Origin: CAJFUR01 sp904420575
GTDB lineage: Bacteria; Actinomycetota; Coriobacteriia; Coriobacteriales; Eggerthellaceae
Direction of reading: 5' to 3'
Assembly: GCA_965119745.1 (NCBI GenBank)
Contig: OZ221973.1
Span: forward strand, 2,294,001 to 2,358,000
DNA: 64,000 nt
A program made the position numbers and the translations under genes. Below the pieces are notes generated by a model. It was given only the letters and a program-made list of their open reading frames with translations, made no database searches and was not told the DNA's origin. Positions 33,795-42,406 of this stretch are shown in pieces. Position 1 is the stretch's first letter. Every line of letters begins with the position of its first letter.

Positions 33795-35561
33795 TTACGC
33801 CTCCTTGAGGTACTTGACCACGCTCTTGCCGCACTCGCGGCCCAAGACCCAGCAGAAACCGAGGCTCATGCCGCTTGCGGGGGTGAAGTAGTCGCGTCCG
33901 AAACGCCGGCCGCAGGTGTTGCCCGACGCGAACAGGCCGGGAATGGGCTGGAAGCCGTCGCCGAGCACCTGCTGCTCGCCGTTGGTCACCAGGCCGCCCA
34001 TGGTCGTGAGCGCGCTGACGCCCGCCTTCTTCACCTGGCCGTAGAAGGGGCCGTCCTTGATGGGCCACATGAGCGAGGGCTCGCGGCCGAATTCCTGGTC
34101 GGCCCCGGCCTCGCAGTAGCCGTTGTAACGCTCGATGCTGGCCTTCGCGTTGGCGATCACGGCTTCGTCGGTGCAGCCCATCTTCTTCAGCAGCTCCTCG
34201 ATGGTGTTCGCGCCGTACAGGCTCACGTTCGTCATGAACTCGCCTTCGACGCTCACGAGGTCGTCGGAGTCCACCGCCTGATCCATGGCCTTTTGCAGGC
34301 AGTCCATGAAAAGCATGTTGGGCTTGTTGCTGGCATGGCTGGGCGTGCAGTACTGCACGGTCTCGAACAGGTCGGGGCCGTAGACGACGTAGTGGTTCTC
34401 GCGCGGCATGAACACGGCATGGTTGCCGCGCGCTTCGGCCTGCCCCCAGAACTCGTTGCAGTAGCGGTTGCCGTGCTCGTCGAGCCACACGCCGCTCGGC
34501 CATCCGTCGCTCGAGCTCTTCATGCCCATGGTGGCGACGCCGCCACTCTCCAGCTTCGCACCCGCCCAGTAAGCCATCTTGATGCCGTCACCGAAACGGT
34601 TGTCCATGGAGGTGCCGAGCGACTCTATCTCCTCGTCGGTGGCGAAGCCCACGACGTCGGGGCACAGGTCCTTGATGAGCTCCGCGTCGCAGCCGAAGCC
34701 GCCGGTGGCCAGCACGACCGCCTTGGCGTTGTACTGCACGTGGTTGCCGTCGGCATCGGTGGCGACCACGCCGGTGACGGCCCCCGCGCCGTCGGTCAGC
34801 AGGTACTGCGCGGTGGTGGCGAAGTGGAATTCCGCCCCTGCCTCGCGTGCGGCCTCGCGGTTGTAGCCGTGGATGGTGGCCTGCGAGCAGCTTCCGTAGA
34901 AGCCGAGCGAGGACGTGTAGGACTTGTAGGGGCCCACCTGCATCTGCACGTGGTCGTAGTAGCCGTTGGCCACCTCCGCCGGATCCGCCGTCTCGCAGTT
35001 GCGGAACGCGATGAAGGCCGTGTCCAGCTCTTCTTCGGACAGGCGGTCCAGGTACCAGTCGGTGTTGGCGCCCGAGTTCTGGCAGTACTTCATGACGAGC
35101 GCAGGATTGGAGGTGTTGCCGGTGATGACCTGCCAGTTGTTGAAGAAGTCGATGGGATCGACCGCAGGGACCCCCTGTTTCTCTTGCAGGTACGTCACGT
35201 TGATGACGCCGCCCTCGTTGCCGTTGGGAAGGTAGTTCTCCTCTTCCTGCCTGTCGATGCAGATGACCGACGTCCCCTCTTCGGCGATCTCGCGCGTCGC
35301 GCACAGGCCGGCATGCCCGTGCCCCACGACGACCACGTCGGCCTCGTACGTGGCGGCGATCTCGGACGCGTCGACCGGCGTGGGCGGCGTCTTCCAGGAC
35401 GACTCGGCCTTCGTCGGCGCCGCAGCGTCTGCACCGTCTCCTGTGTCCTTCGCCTGGGAGGACGTGGGCGCACAGCCTCCCAGGATGCCAAGGGCCGCGA
35501 CGCCCATCGATCCCGCGGCCGCCCCCTTGAGGAAGTTCCTGCGCGTGAGCTTCGTTTCCAT
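33795..35561 (-). CDS. Exported FAD-dependent reductase, fumarate/urocanate reductase-like
   Basis: A 588-residue flavoprotein with a twin-arginine signal (TRRNFLKGAAAG) ending in a lipobox-like LGILGGC, so it is exported folded and possibly lipid-anchored. The FAD-binding fold starts at VVVVGHGHAGLCATREIAEEG near residue 75; the C-terminal FAD segment is IPGLFASGNTCGRRFGRDYF near 540. It belongs to the flavoprotein family of fumarate, urocanate and cinnamate reductases that are numerous in Eggerthellaceae. It has no attached haem domain, so a separate cytochrome must supply electrons. The substrate cannot be read from sequence. The ATG at 35561 follows AAAGGGG. It is divergent from a membrane LuxR regulator. 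Confidence 0.88.
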   Translation of the reverse strand: METKLTRRNFLKGAAAGSMGVAALGILGGCAPTSSQAKDTGDGADAAAPTKAESSWKTPPTPVDASEIAATYEADVVVVGHGHAGLCATREIAEEGTSVICIDRQEEENYLPNGNEGGVINVTYLQEKQGVPAVDPIDFFNNWQVITGNTSNPALVMKYCQNSGANTDWYLDRLSEEELDTAFIAFRNCETADPAEVANGYYDHVQMQVGPYKSYTSSLGFYGSCSQATIHGYNREAAREAGAEFHFATTAQYLLTDGAGAVTGVVATDADGNHVQYNAKAVVLATGGFGCDAELIKDLCPDVVGFATDEEIESLGTSMDNRFGDGIKMAYWAGAKLESGGVATMGMKSSSDGWPSGVWLDEHGNRYCNEFWGQAEARGNHAVFMPRENHYVVYGPDLFETVQYCTPSHASNKPNMLFMDCLQKAMDQAVDSDDLVSVEGEFMTNVSLYGANTIEELLKKMGCTDEAVIANAKASIERYNGYCEAGADQEFGREPSLMWPIKDGPFYGQVKKAGVSALTTMGGLVTNGEQQVLGDGFQPIPGLFASGNTCGRRFGRDYFTPASGMSLGFCWVLGRECGKSVVKYLKEA

Positions 35562-35625
35562 GCTATCCCCTTTCTTGGTGGACGAGGTGGTTCGGCGACA
35601 TGCCGCATGCAGCCGCCGAAAGAGA

Positions 35626-35707
35626 GTGTCGCCCATGGCCTGCGGAAGGGCGACACCCCCAGGAGGTTCACTGTCCCCCGCGGCGAATGTCACCCTCAGG
35701 AGGTGAG
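35626..35707. promoter_or_regulatory. Candidate operators between the flavoprotein and LuxR genes
   Basis: GTGTCGCCC (35626-35634) and GGGCGACAC (35648-35656) form an inverted repeat. Overlapping and following it, CACCCCCAGGAGGT (35654-35667) and CACCCTCAGGAGGT (35691-35704) are direct repeats 37 bases apart; the second is a dyad TCACC-N7-GGTGA. These are the obvious protein-binding candidates in the divergent spacer. Confidence 0.55.
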
Positions 35708-35769
35708 CCTGCGCCCTGGCTTCCGCCGGCCGGCATGCTATAGTGGGCTGCGCGAAGGAGGGGAGAGGG

Positions 35770-37245
35770 ATGCTGTACATGCGTGAGACGCTGCAGGGCG
35801 TGAAAAAGGGGCCGTTTTCCCTGTTCTGCCTTGCGCTGGGAGGGTTCTGGTGCTGGAACTGGGTGGTGTTCCAGTCTCCCACCAGCCTGACGATCCTCGT
35901 GGAGGGATGGGACGTGGCTTTGCCGTCCCGCGCGATCAGCCTGCTGGCCTTCGCCTTGACGGCCTGCGCGCTGTATGCCGCGCGCCGCCGCTCCCGCCTG
36001 CCGCAGGGAAAGGCGCGCATACGCGGCCGCTGGGCGGTGGTCGCCGTGGGCGTGGGCGCCATCGTGGCGTGCGACATGGCCGGCGGGTCCTTCGACGGGG
36101 TGGTCGACGAATCCCTGCCGGCCCTCGTGGCGGGCGTGTGCTTCGGCGTGGTGGGGTCGCTTCTGTACATGGAATGGGCGGCGGCGGTGGCCGACGTGGG
36201 GATCGCACGGTTCCGTCTGATGATCTGCGCGTGCATCCTGTCGAGCCTGGTCGGTTCGCTTCTGGCCGCGCTCCTGTTCTACGTTTCCGACACGCTGCGC
36301 CAGGTGCTCGTGCTGGCCTTTCTGCTGGCCTCGTTCCCCCTGCTCGACCACTTCTCGTCGGCCGTGCTGTTCGGCGGCGCGGCCGAAGGCTCCTTCAGGC
36401 CCGTGCAGTCCGATGCGGGCATCCCGAAGAAGTTCGTCGCCACGCTGTTCGTGCTGGGGGCCTCGCTCGGCCTCATGCAGGGCATATTCACGCTCACGAA
36501 CACGCTTTCGGCCTTGGGGCCGCTGTCGTCGGCGGGCATCGCGCTGGCAGCGGCGCTCGTGTTCGTCGCGGTGTTCGTGCTGGACCTGGACTTCAACCGG
36601 CTGCTCTACCAGCTGGGACTGCCGCTCATCGCGTTCGGGTTCGTGCTCATGGTCATATCCGGAAGCGGCTTTTGGGGCTATCTCCTCTCGGTGACGGGTT
36701 ACCGCTTCGGCGAGATCGTGGTGTGGGTGCTGTGCGTGTACCTGGCGGCCCGCATAAAGGACTCGGTTTCGTTCTTGGTTCCGGCCATGGCCTGTGCGCT
36801 CCCGTTCGGGCAGTCGATAGGCCTGCTGGTGTTCGATGGACGGCTTGAGCCCTGGACCATGCAGGTGTCCGTCGTGGCGGCCACCGTGCTGTTCATGAGC
36901 GCCATCGTGCTGGTGACCGGCAAGGACGAGAAGAAGAGTTGGGGCTTGGCCGCTCCGGGCGAGCGCCCGCAGGCCGGGCTCATCGACGAGGCCGTCGATT
37001 CCGTGGCGGTGGACGCGCTGTTCACGGCCCGCGAGGCCGAAGTGTTCGCGCTGCTGGTGCAGGGCAAGACGAAGCGGTCGATCTCGCGCGAGCTGGTGCT
37101 TTCGGAGAACACGGTGAAGACCCACATAGGCAAGATCTACCGCAAGCTCGGCATCCATTCCCAGCAGGAGCTGATCGACTTCGTGGAGCAGCGGGCGGCC
37201 GTTGCGCATGCCGACACCGTGCTCGAGTCGTTCGGAGAAGTCTGA
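35770..37245 (+). CDS. Membrane-embedded LuxR-family regulator
   Basis: The 491-residue protein has about twelve predicted membrane segments (residues about 15-400) followed by a C-terminal LuxR helix-turn-helix (LFTAREAEVFALLVQGKTKR, then LVLSENTVKTHIGKIYRKLG). No receiver domain is present. Proteins of this design are typical of Eggerthellaceae and usually sit next to the reductase they control, probably sensing its substrate at the membrane. ATG 35770 is preferred over 35743 because AAGGAGGGGAG lies just upstream; TATAGT at 35739-35744 is a likely -10. Confidence 0.88.
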   Translation: MLYMRETLQGVKKGPFSLFCLALGGFWCWNWVVFQSPTSLTILVEGWDVALPSRAISLLAFALTACALYAARRRSRLPQGKARIRGRWAVVAVGVGAIVACDMAGGSFDGVVDESLPALVAGVCFGVVGSLLYMEWAAAVADVGIARFRLMICACILSSLVGSLLAALLFYVSDTLRQVLVLAFLLASFPLLDHFSSAVLFGGAAEGSFRPVQSDAGIPKKFVATLFVLGASLGLMQGIFTLTNTLSALGPLSSAGIALAAALVFVAVFVLDLDFNRLLYQLGLPLIAFGFVLMVISGSGFWGYLLSVTGYRFGEIVVWVLCVYLAARIKDSVSFLVPAMACALPFGQSIGLLVFDGRLEPWTMQVSVVAATVLFMSAIVLVTGKDEKKSWGLAAPGERPQAGLIDEAVDSVAVDALFTAREAEVFALLVQGKTKRSISRELVLSENTVKTHIGKIYRKLGIHSQQELIDFVEQRAAVAHADTVLESFGEV

Positions 37246-37337
37246 TGCCTCGCGGCGCCTGCGCGCGGGGATGTTCAAGGAGAGGCAGTGCCGCCCGTTC
37301 CCCACGCTCGATGCCGCGCGGCGCCTGCGCGCGGGGA
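37244..37337. repeat. 28-base direct repeat pair
   Basis: 37244-37271 and 37310-37337 (starting GATGCCTCGCGGCGCC and GATGCCGCGCGGCGCC) are identical at 27 of 28 positions and lie exactly 66 bases apart, between the LuxR stop and the next gene. Confidence 0.75.
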
Positions 37338-37366
37338 GAGAGCCGGGACGACCAAAGGAGGATCCG

Positions 37367-38539
37367 ATGACGCGACCGACCGTCGTGAGCGTGTATGTGC
37401 CGCTGTGCTCGGAGCGCTGTGCTTTCTGCGACTGCCTGACCATCCCTTCGACCTTGCGCGACGTGGTGCGCTACCGCGAGGCGCTGTTGGCCGAGATCGA
37501 CGCCGTGGCGCCCGACCTGGAAGGCCAGCGGGTCGAGGCCGTGCGCTTCGACGGCGGCGTGCCGCTGCTCATGGGAGGCGCCGGCGTGGCCGAGGTGCTG
37601 TTCCGGCTCCGGCGCCGTCTGCAGGTCGCTGACGACGCCGAGGTGACGGTGGAGACGGTGCCTGGCAAGGTGGACGAGCACAACCTCCGCCTGTTCGCGC
37701 AGATCGGCGTGAATCGCCTGGAGTTCGGCGTGGCCACCCTCGTGCAGGCGGAGCACGTCCGCCTGCGCTGTCCCGGGGTGTACGGGCAGATCCACGAACA
37801 CGATGCCCTGCGCCGCCACCTGGGGCCGTCCGACTGGGGCGTCGAGCTCATGTACGGACTGCCCGGCCAGACGCTTTCGACCTGGGAGGAAACGGTGGGG
37901 AAGGCGTTGGCGCTGGATCCCCCGCACGTGTCGGTCGACCGCATGCGGCGGCCGGCCCGTGCCAAAGACGACCAAGAGGAGGACGGCGAGGCGCTTGCCG
38001 CCCTGCGTGGCCACGCCGTCGCGCGCTTGCGGGAGGCGGGCTATGCCGAATACGTGGTCGACCGCTTCGCGAAGCCGGGATGCGCCAGCCGCCACGTCGA
38101 GCTGACGTATGCGGGCGCGGACGAGGTGGGGCTGGGGGCGGGCGCCCGCTCGCTCGTGGGCGGGTATTCCTACCGCAACGTCGACGACGTGCCCACCTAT
38201 CTGGCGTGCTCCGCCGATCCCGAGCGCGTGGTGAAGGACGTCGCCGTGGTGGACGACGTGGCGCGCGACCTGCTGGCCGCCGCGCGCGGAGTGTCTTGCG
38301 CGGCGGGCTTCGCACCGGGAAGGAGCACGGCAGAGCCGCAAGACGGCCCTGCGAGGGCGACGGGCGCCGCAGGCGGGGCGTCCCGCCGTGCCGGCGCCCT
38401 CGATGCGTGCCTCGATTCCCTTGTGCGCCACGGCTGGGCACACAAGGACGCGGCCGGGGCGTACCGGCTCACGGACGAGGGTGCCTTTCACAAGGACGAG
38501 GCCTATCGGGCCCTGGGCGCGTGCCTGGCCGGGATCTGA
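37367..38539 (+). CDS. HemW/coproporphyrinogen oxidase-like radical SAM protein
   Basis: A 390-residue radical SAM protein with the cluster motif LCSERCAFCDC (CX3CX2C) near residue 18, then YREALLAEIDAV, the methionine-binding region VEAVRFDGG, VNRLEFGVATL and WGVELMYGLPGQTLSTW, all features of HemW and HemN relatives. The C-terminal part lies near YAGADEVGLGAGARSLVGGY. HemW is a haem chaperone; anaerobic coproporphyrinogen oxidases make protoporphyrinogen. The first 15 residues lack the YIHIPFC lead of true HemN/HemW (here VYVPLCSERC), so the exact role is uncertain. AAAGGAGG precedes the ATG. Confidence 0.8.
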   Translation: MTRPTVVSVYVPLCSERCAFCDCLTIPSTLRDVVRYREALLAEIDAVAPDLEGQRVEAVRFDGGVPLLMGGAGVAEVLFRLRRRLQVADDAEVTVETVPGKVDEHNLRLFAQIGVNRLEFGVATLVQAEHVRLRCPGVYGQIHEHDALRRHLGPSDWGVELMYGLPGQTLSTWEETVGKALALDPPHVSVDRMRRPARAKDDQEEDGEALAALRGHAVARLREAGYAEYVVDRFAKPGCASRHVELTYAGADEVGLGAGARSLVGGYSYRNVDDVPTYLACSADPERVVKDVAVVDDVARDLLAAARGVSCAAGFAPGRSTAEPQDGPARATGAAGGASRRAGALDACLDSLVRHGWAHKDAAGAYRLTDEGAFHKDEAYRALGACLAGI

Positions 38540-38560
38540 GCGCCATCCGCCGTGCGCGCG

Positions 38561-38710
38561 TCAGTCCTCCTGCACCTTTTCGAACTCTTCGTGGCCGCAG
38601 TTGGGGCAAACGGGCAGCTCCTGGTCGTCGCTTTCCACGTGGACGATGTAACCGCAGTTCAGGCATCGGTATGCGCCGGCTCCGGGCTTGTCTCCTGCAT
38701 GGTAGGTCAT
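38561..38710 (-). CDS. Small zinc-ribbon (rubredoxin-like) protein
   Basis: A 49-residue protein, MTYHAGDKPGAGAYRCLNCG at its start and LPVCPNCGHEEFEKV near its end. Two CxxC knuckles about 20 residues apart make a zinc ribbon or rubredoxin-type site. AAAGGAGA precedes the ATG. Similar small proteins are common in anaerobes; no function is assigned. Confidence 0.85.
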   Translation of the reverse strand: MTYHAGDKPGAGAYRCLNCGYIVHVESDDQELPVCPNCGHEEFEKVQED

Positions 38711-39091
38711 GACATCTCCTTTCAGAGGGAACGCTTCTTCGGCGAGGCTTGCTTCGCCCCGTCCACCCTAGCAGGGAGCGCCATCGCGCAGGCTGCGGTT
38801 CGGTGACGTCCGGTATTCCGTTCGAAGGAGGGCGCCGTGCCGGTGCCGGATGCGCCCGCCTGCTTCGCCGCGAAGAGGCTGGCATGCGGTTGCTGGCAGG
38901 TGCGCCCGCCTGCTGCATGGCGGGCAAGGGCGAAGTGCCGGCAGGTTGCCGCGTCGCCTCTGCGAGGTCCGAGGCAGGCCTTCGCCTGCTTGCGGGATCG
39001 CGCCCGTTGCGCGGCACAATCTCGTGCAAATGCCGCAGGAATGGGGGATAATGGGTGGCTGCAGAAGAGGTCGAGGGAAGGAAGGCGCGAC
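38711..39091. other. 380-base spacer upstream of the sensor kinase
   Basis: The spacer has a 14-base direct repeat, TGCGCCCGCCTGCT, at 38851-38864 and 38901-38914. A likely promoter GTGCAA-N17-GATAAT lies at 39024-39052. A GTG at 38837 with a strong AAGGAGG in front is in frame with the kinase and could add 85 arginine/alanine-rich residues; I consider this less likely because the extra sequence looks non-coding. Confidence 0.5.
39024..39052 (+). promoter_or_regulatory. Promoter of the two-component system (GTGCAA-N17-GATAAT)
   Basis: The -35 GTGCAA (39024-39029) and -10 GATAAT (39047-39052) are 17 bases apart, with the kinase GTG 39 bases after the -10. Confidence 0.55.
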
Positions 39092-40297
39092 GTGGGGGCT
39101 TCGAATTTCTCCGAAGCGGAGCTTGCGGGAGAGAGCGAACGGTACGCGCACGCGGTCAAGGAGCTCAAGCAGGTCTACGGCTTCGACTTCGTGTCCATCG
39201 GGCTGACGGCGTTCATCGGCGCGCCCCTCAAGTGGATATACAGCGCGGGCGCCACGGGCGAGCGCTACCGGCGCATCGTGCTGGCTCCGGGGCACGGCAT
39301 CGGTGGCATCGTGATCAAGGCCGGCAAGCCCATGATGTTCGTGGACATCGACGCGCAGATCGACCCGCGCGAATACTCGTCCTATCCCATCGTGTTCGCC
39401 GAAGACCTCCACAGCTTCTGCGCGTTGCCGCTCGCGAAAGGCGGGCGCGTGGTGGGTGCGCTCCTGTGCGCGTTCCGCACCGTGAGCGACGGGCACGAAT
39501 CCGTGTACATGAGCCTGGTGCGGGGCCTGGACGGGCGCCTGTGCGACTTCGACGTGGTGTCGAGCGACTTCATCGACTTCAGGAACATGGCCGCGCAGGG
39601 GCGCAGCGAGCGCGGGGACGGTGCGGACTCCGGCGAGTCCGAGCTGTCGCGCGTCATCGGCGCGCAGGAGGCAGAGCGCAAGCGCATCTCGCGCGAGCTG
39701 CACGACGGCATCGCCCAGGAGATGCTGGGCGTGTCGTTTCTGCTCAACCGCTTGGAGCCGTACCTGGCCGCGCCCGAGGCCCGCTCGCTTCTGGCCGAGG
39801 CGAGGGAGAACATGGACCGCATCCTGGACGACCTGCACAACCTGTCGGTCGAATTGCGCCCTTCGGCGCTCGACCATCTGGGGTTCGTGCCGGCCCTGCG
39901 CTCGCAGGCCGCCGTGTTCGAGCGGACCTACGGCGCCCGGATCGACTTCGACGGCTCGCTTTCGGTGGACCGCTTCGACCGCGCGCTCGAGACGCAGGCG
40001 TACCGCATCTGCCAGGAGGCCATCCTGAACGCGTGCAAGTATTCGGAGTCGGACACCATCACGGTGACGTTCGAGGATCTGGACGGCTGGCTGCACGTGA
40101 GCGTGGCCGACGGCGGCTGCGGCTTCGACGTCGAGCATCCCCGGATCAAGGGCAGCGGCTGCGGGCTTTCCGGCATGAAGGAGCGCGCGCACCTCATCGG
40201 CGCCGAGCTGACCATCGAATCGGACGGCGCAGGCACCACGGTGACGCTGGTGGCGCCCATGCACGCGGCCGAAGGCGGCAAAGGAGACGGGGAATGA
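39092..40297 (+). CDS. NarL-family sensor histidine kinase with GAF domain
   Basis: A 401-residue cytoplasmic kinase with an N-terminal GAF-type domain (residues about 20-175; FGCALPLAKGGRVVGALLC-like core) and a HisKA_3 dimerisation helix with phosphoacceptor His in ERKRISRELHDGIAQEMLG near residue 200. The ATPase domain has NACKYSES (N box), ADGGCGFD and GSGCGLSGMKERA. It has no membrane segment, so the signal is intracellular or delivered by a partner. The start at GTG 39092 follows GGAAGGAAGG. It overlaps the regulator gene by four bases. Its position next to nap suggests redox or nitrate control, which is not proven. Confidence 0.85.
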   Translation: MGASNFSEAELAGESERYAHAVKELKQVYGFDFVSIGLTAFIGAPLKWIYSAGATGERYRRIVLAPGHGIGGIVIKAGKPMMFVDIDAQIDPREYSSYPIVFAEDLHSFCALPLAKGGRVVGALLCAFRTVSDGHESVYMSLVRGLDGRLCDFDVVSSDFIDFRNMAAQGRSERGDGADSGESELSRVIGAQEAERKRISRELHDGIAQEMLGVSFLLNRLEPYLAAPEARSLLAEARENMDRILDDLHNLSVELRPSALDHLGFVPALRSQAAVFERTYGARIDFDGSLSVDRFDRALETQAYRICQEAILNACKYSESDTITVTFEDLDGWLHVSVADGGCGFDVEHPRIKGSGCGLSGMKERAHLIGAELTIESDGAGTTVTLVAPMHAAEGGKGDGE

Positions 40298-40938
40298 TTC
40301 GCATCGTGCTGGCCGACGACCACGAGATCGTGCGCGCAGGCTTCAAGATGATCCTGGAGAAGGAAAGCGACCTGAGCGTGGTGGCCGAGGCGGCCGACGG
40401 CGCGCAGGCCTACGCCATCGTCGCGCGCGAGAAGCCCGACGTGCTGCTCATGGACATATCCATGCCGCCGGGGCAGAGCGGCCTGGTGGCCTGCGAGAAG
40501 ATTGCCCGCGACTTCCCCGACACGAAGATCGTCGTCCTCACGATGTTCGCCGAGCCGGAGTACCTGTTCTACACGCTGCGCGGGGGCGCGTCGGGCTACG
40601 TGCTGAAGAATTCCACGTCCGAAGAGCTGGTGGCGGCCGTGCGCGCCGTGGTGGGCGGCGGCAGCTACATCCACCCGAAGATGGCGGCCCTGCTGACCAA
40701 GCAGCTGTCGGGCGCCGACGGCGACAAGGACCGTTCCTATCAGCAGCTTTCCACGCGCGAGTTGGAAATACTGCAGCTCATCGCCAAGGGCTACACCAAC
40801 AAGGAGATATCGGAGCAGGTGTACCTTTCCGTGAAGACCGTGGAGGCGCACCGCTCCAAGATATACCAGAAGCTCGGCCTGAAGTCGCGTGCCGACCTGG
40901 TGGCCTACGCCCTACGCCACAAGCTGTTGGACGTGTAG
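40294..40938 (+). CDS. NarL/DegU-family response regulator
   Basis: A 214-residue regulator with receiver acid pair ADDHE, phospho-acceptor aspartate in VLLMDISMPPGQSG near residue 52, and conserved Thr and Lys in VLTMFA and YVLKNS. The C-terminal LuxR helix-turn-helix contains LSTRELEILQLIAKGYTNKE and LSVKTVEAHRSKIYQKL. The ATG overlaps the kinase stop (ATGA). The gene converges on napH 36 bases away. Confidence 0.93.
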   Translation: MIRIVLADDHEIVRAGFKMILEKESDLSVVAEAADGAQAYAIVAREKPDVLLMDISMPPGQSGLVACEKIARDFPDTKIVVLTMFAEPEYLFYTLRGGASGYVLKNSTSEELVAAVRAVVGGGSYIHPKMAALLTKQLSGADGDKDRSYQQLSTRELEILQLIAKGYTNKEISEQVYLSVKTVEAHRSKIYQKLGLKSRADLVAYALRHKLLDV

Positions 40939-40974
40939 CGGCCACCCACGCGCTCGCGCGCCCGTGCCTGCGCT

Positions 40975-41892
40975 CTACGCCTCGGCCGATTCGCTTTCGG
41001 GGCGCGCGGCGGAGGGAGCCTTGCCGCCGCGGCCAAGGCCAAAGGCCAGGGCATGGGTGGGACAGGCATCCACGCAGGCGCCGCAAGCCATGCAGTCGCC
41101 GGCGCGCACCATCACGTCGCGCTCGGTCAGGACGGGGTCCAGGATGGACGGGTCGGCCAGGCAGGCGCCCTTGCAGGCGTCGCAGTGGATGCAGGCTTCG
41201 CGGTCGAACCTGACGTTCACCTGCCCGACGCGCCCGAGCACCTGGTAGAAGCCCCCCAGCGGGCAGAGGGCCCGGCACCACACGCGCCTGCCCCAGAACA
41301 GCTCGGCCAGCACCACGGCCACGAGCATGGCAAGCCCGGCCACCGACCCGAACAGGATGCCCTTGTTGATGGCGCTTATAGGGGAGAACGCCTCGAACAG
41401 CGGGAAGCCCACCAGGGCGGACGCGGCCACCACGCCCACGGCCACGCCGACCTTGGCATGGCGGGGCACCGGCGCTTCGCGCACCTCGATGCCCAGCCTG
41501 CGCCTGAGCGCGTCCACGCCTTCCAGCAGCAGGTTCGTCGGGCACACCCAGCCGCAGAACGCGCGGCCCCGCACCAGCCCGTAGACCACGAGCACGGGCG
41601 CGGCGGCCACGAGCCAGTCGAGGGCGAACGTCTTGGAGGCGGCCGCCACCTGCAGCAGGGCGAAGGGGTCCAGCACCTCCACGCCGCCCACGGTGCTCGA
41701 CGACAGGCTGCCGAAGAAGGGCAGCTCGGCGGGCGTGGCCACGGCGTCGTCCCCGCCCGTGCCCAGGCCGAGCAGGCCCCATCCCGCCATCAGCAAGGGG
41801 CTTGCGAACAGCAGCAGCGCCGCCACCTGCACGACGCGCCGTGCCCAGGTGACGCGGAAGCGGGAAGCCGGGCGGGCGGTGCGGGCGCTCAT
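40975..41892 (-). CDS. napH: Quinol dehydrogenase membrane component NapH
   Basis: A 305-residue polytopic iron-sulfur protein with about four or five membrane segments, the two family motifs CGWVCPTN (near residue 114) and CRALCPLG (near 205), and two [4Fe-4S] clusters (CIHCDACKGAC and CMACGACVDACP) near the C-terminus. NapH oxidises menaquinol and with NapG passes electrons towards NapA. It is the last gene of the operon. The ATG follows AAAGGGGCG. Confidence 0.93.
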   Translation of the reverse strand: MSARTARPASRFRVTWARRVVQVAALLLFASPLLMAGWGLLGLGTGGDDAVATPAELPFFGSLSSSTVGGVEVLDPFALLQVAAASKTFALDWLVAAAPVLVVYGLVRGRAFCGWVCPTNLLLEGVDALRRRLGIEVREAPVPRHAKVGVAVGVVAASALVGFPLFEAFSPISAINKGILFGSVAGLAMLVAVVLAELFWGRRVWCRALCPLGGFYQVLGRVGQVNVRFDREACIHCDACKGACLADPSILDPVLTERDVMVRAGDCMACGACVDACPTHALAFGLGRGGKAPSAARPESESAEA

Positions 41893-41962
41893 GGGCGCCC
41901 CTTTCGCGCCGCACGGCCGGCTCGGGAGGCCTGGCCGTGGAGAAGGGCCGCAATGCGAACGC

Positions 41963-42226
41963 TCATCGCGCCTGCTCCTGTGCGTGTCCCAGCGAGGGGT
42001 CGTCCTCGAAGTTGGCGTACACCAGGTTCACGCCCGTCACGCCTTCGATGCCGATGAAGCCGCTGGCCACCTCGTGCGAGGCGTCGACCGTCTCGGCCTC
42101 GATGGTAACGACGACCTTGTGCCCGTTGATCTCGTGCACCTCGACGCCCGGGCGTTCGGCCAGCTTTTGCGCTGCCTGCTGCGTGGCGTCGGGCGTGGTC
42201 TCCACGACCAAGCTGGAAATAACCAT
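41963..42226 (-). CDS. napD: NapD-type maturation chaperone
   Basis: An 87-residue cytoplasmic chaperone. NapD proteins bind the twin-arginine signal of NapA until the molybdenum cofactor is inserted. The start MVISSLVVETTPDATQQAA, the central VHEINGHKVVVTIEAE and GVTGVNLVYANFEDD are typical. GAAGGAGAA precedes the ATG. Confidence 0.9.
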   Translation of the reverse strand: MVISSLVVETTPDATQQAAQKLAERPGVEVHEINGHKVVVTIEAETVDASHEVASGFIGIEGVTGVNLVYANFEDDPSLGHAQEQAR

Positions 42227-42321
42227 CGTGTTCTCCTTCGGTGACCCTCCCGGCCGGTGCCGGGCGGGGTGGGGTGGTGCTTGCGGCCGCCGCTGCGCCA
42301 AGCGTCCGGCGCCAGGGGCCT

Positions 42322-42358
42322 GTCAGCAAGGCGCGGCGGGGCGGCGGGCCTTGCTGAC
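42322..42358 (-). other. Hairpin in the napB-napD spacer
   Basis: GTCAGCAAGGC (42322-42332) pairs perfectly with 42348-42358. With a further dyad at 42357-42394 this makes a highly structured 180-base spacer inside the operon, likely to affect mRNA processing or stability. Confidence 0.6.
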
Positions 42359-42406
42359 GTCGGGCGGACGGCCGCCGCCGCGCCGTCCGACGTCCGAATG
42401 CCGCCG

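Noticed and set aside
38837..39091. Upstream GTG with strong ribosome site in frame with the sensor kinase
   Set aside because: The extra 85 residues are arginine/alanine/cysteine-rich with repeat character, and a likely promoter lies after this GTG. Kept only as an alternative start.
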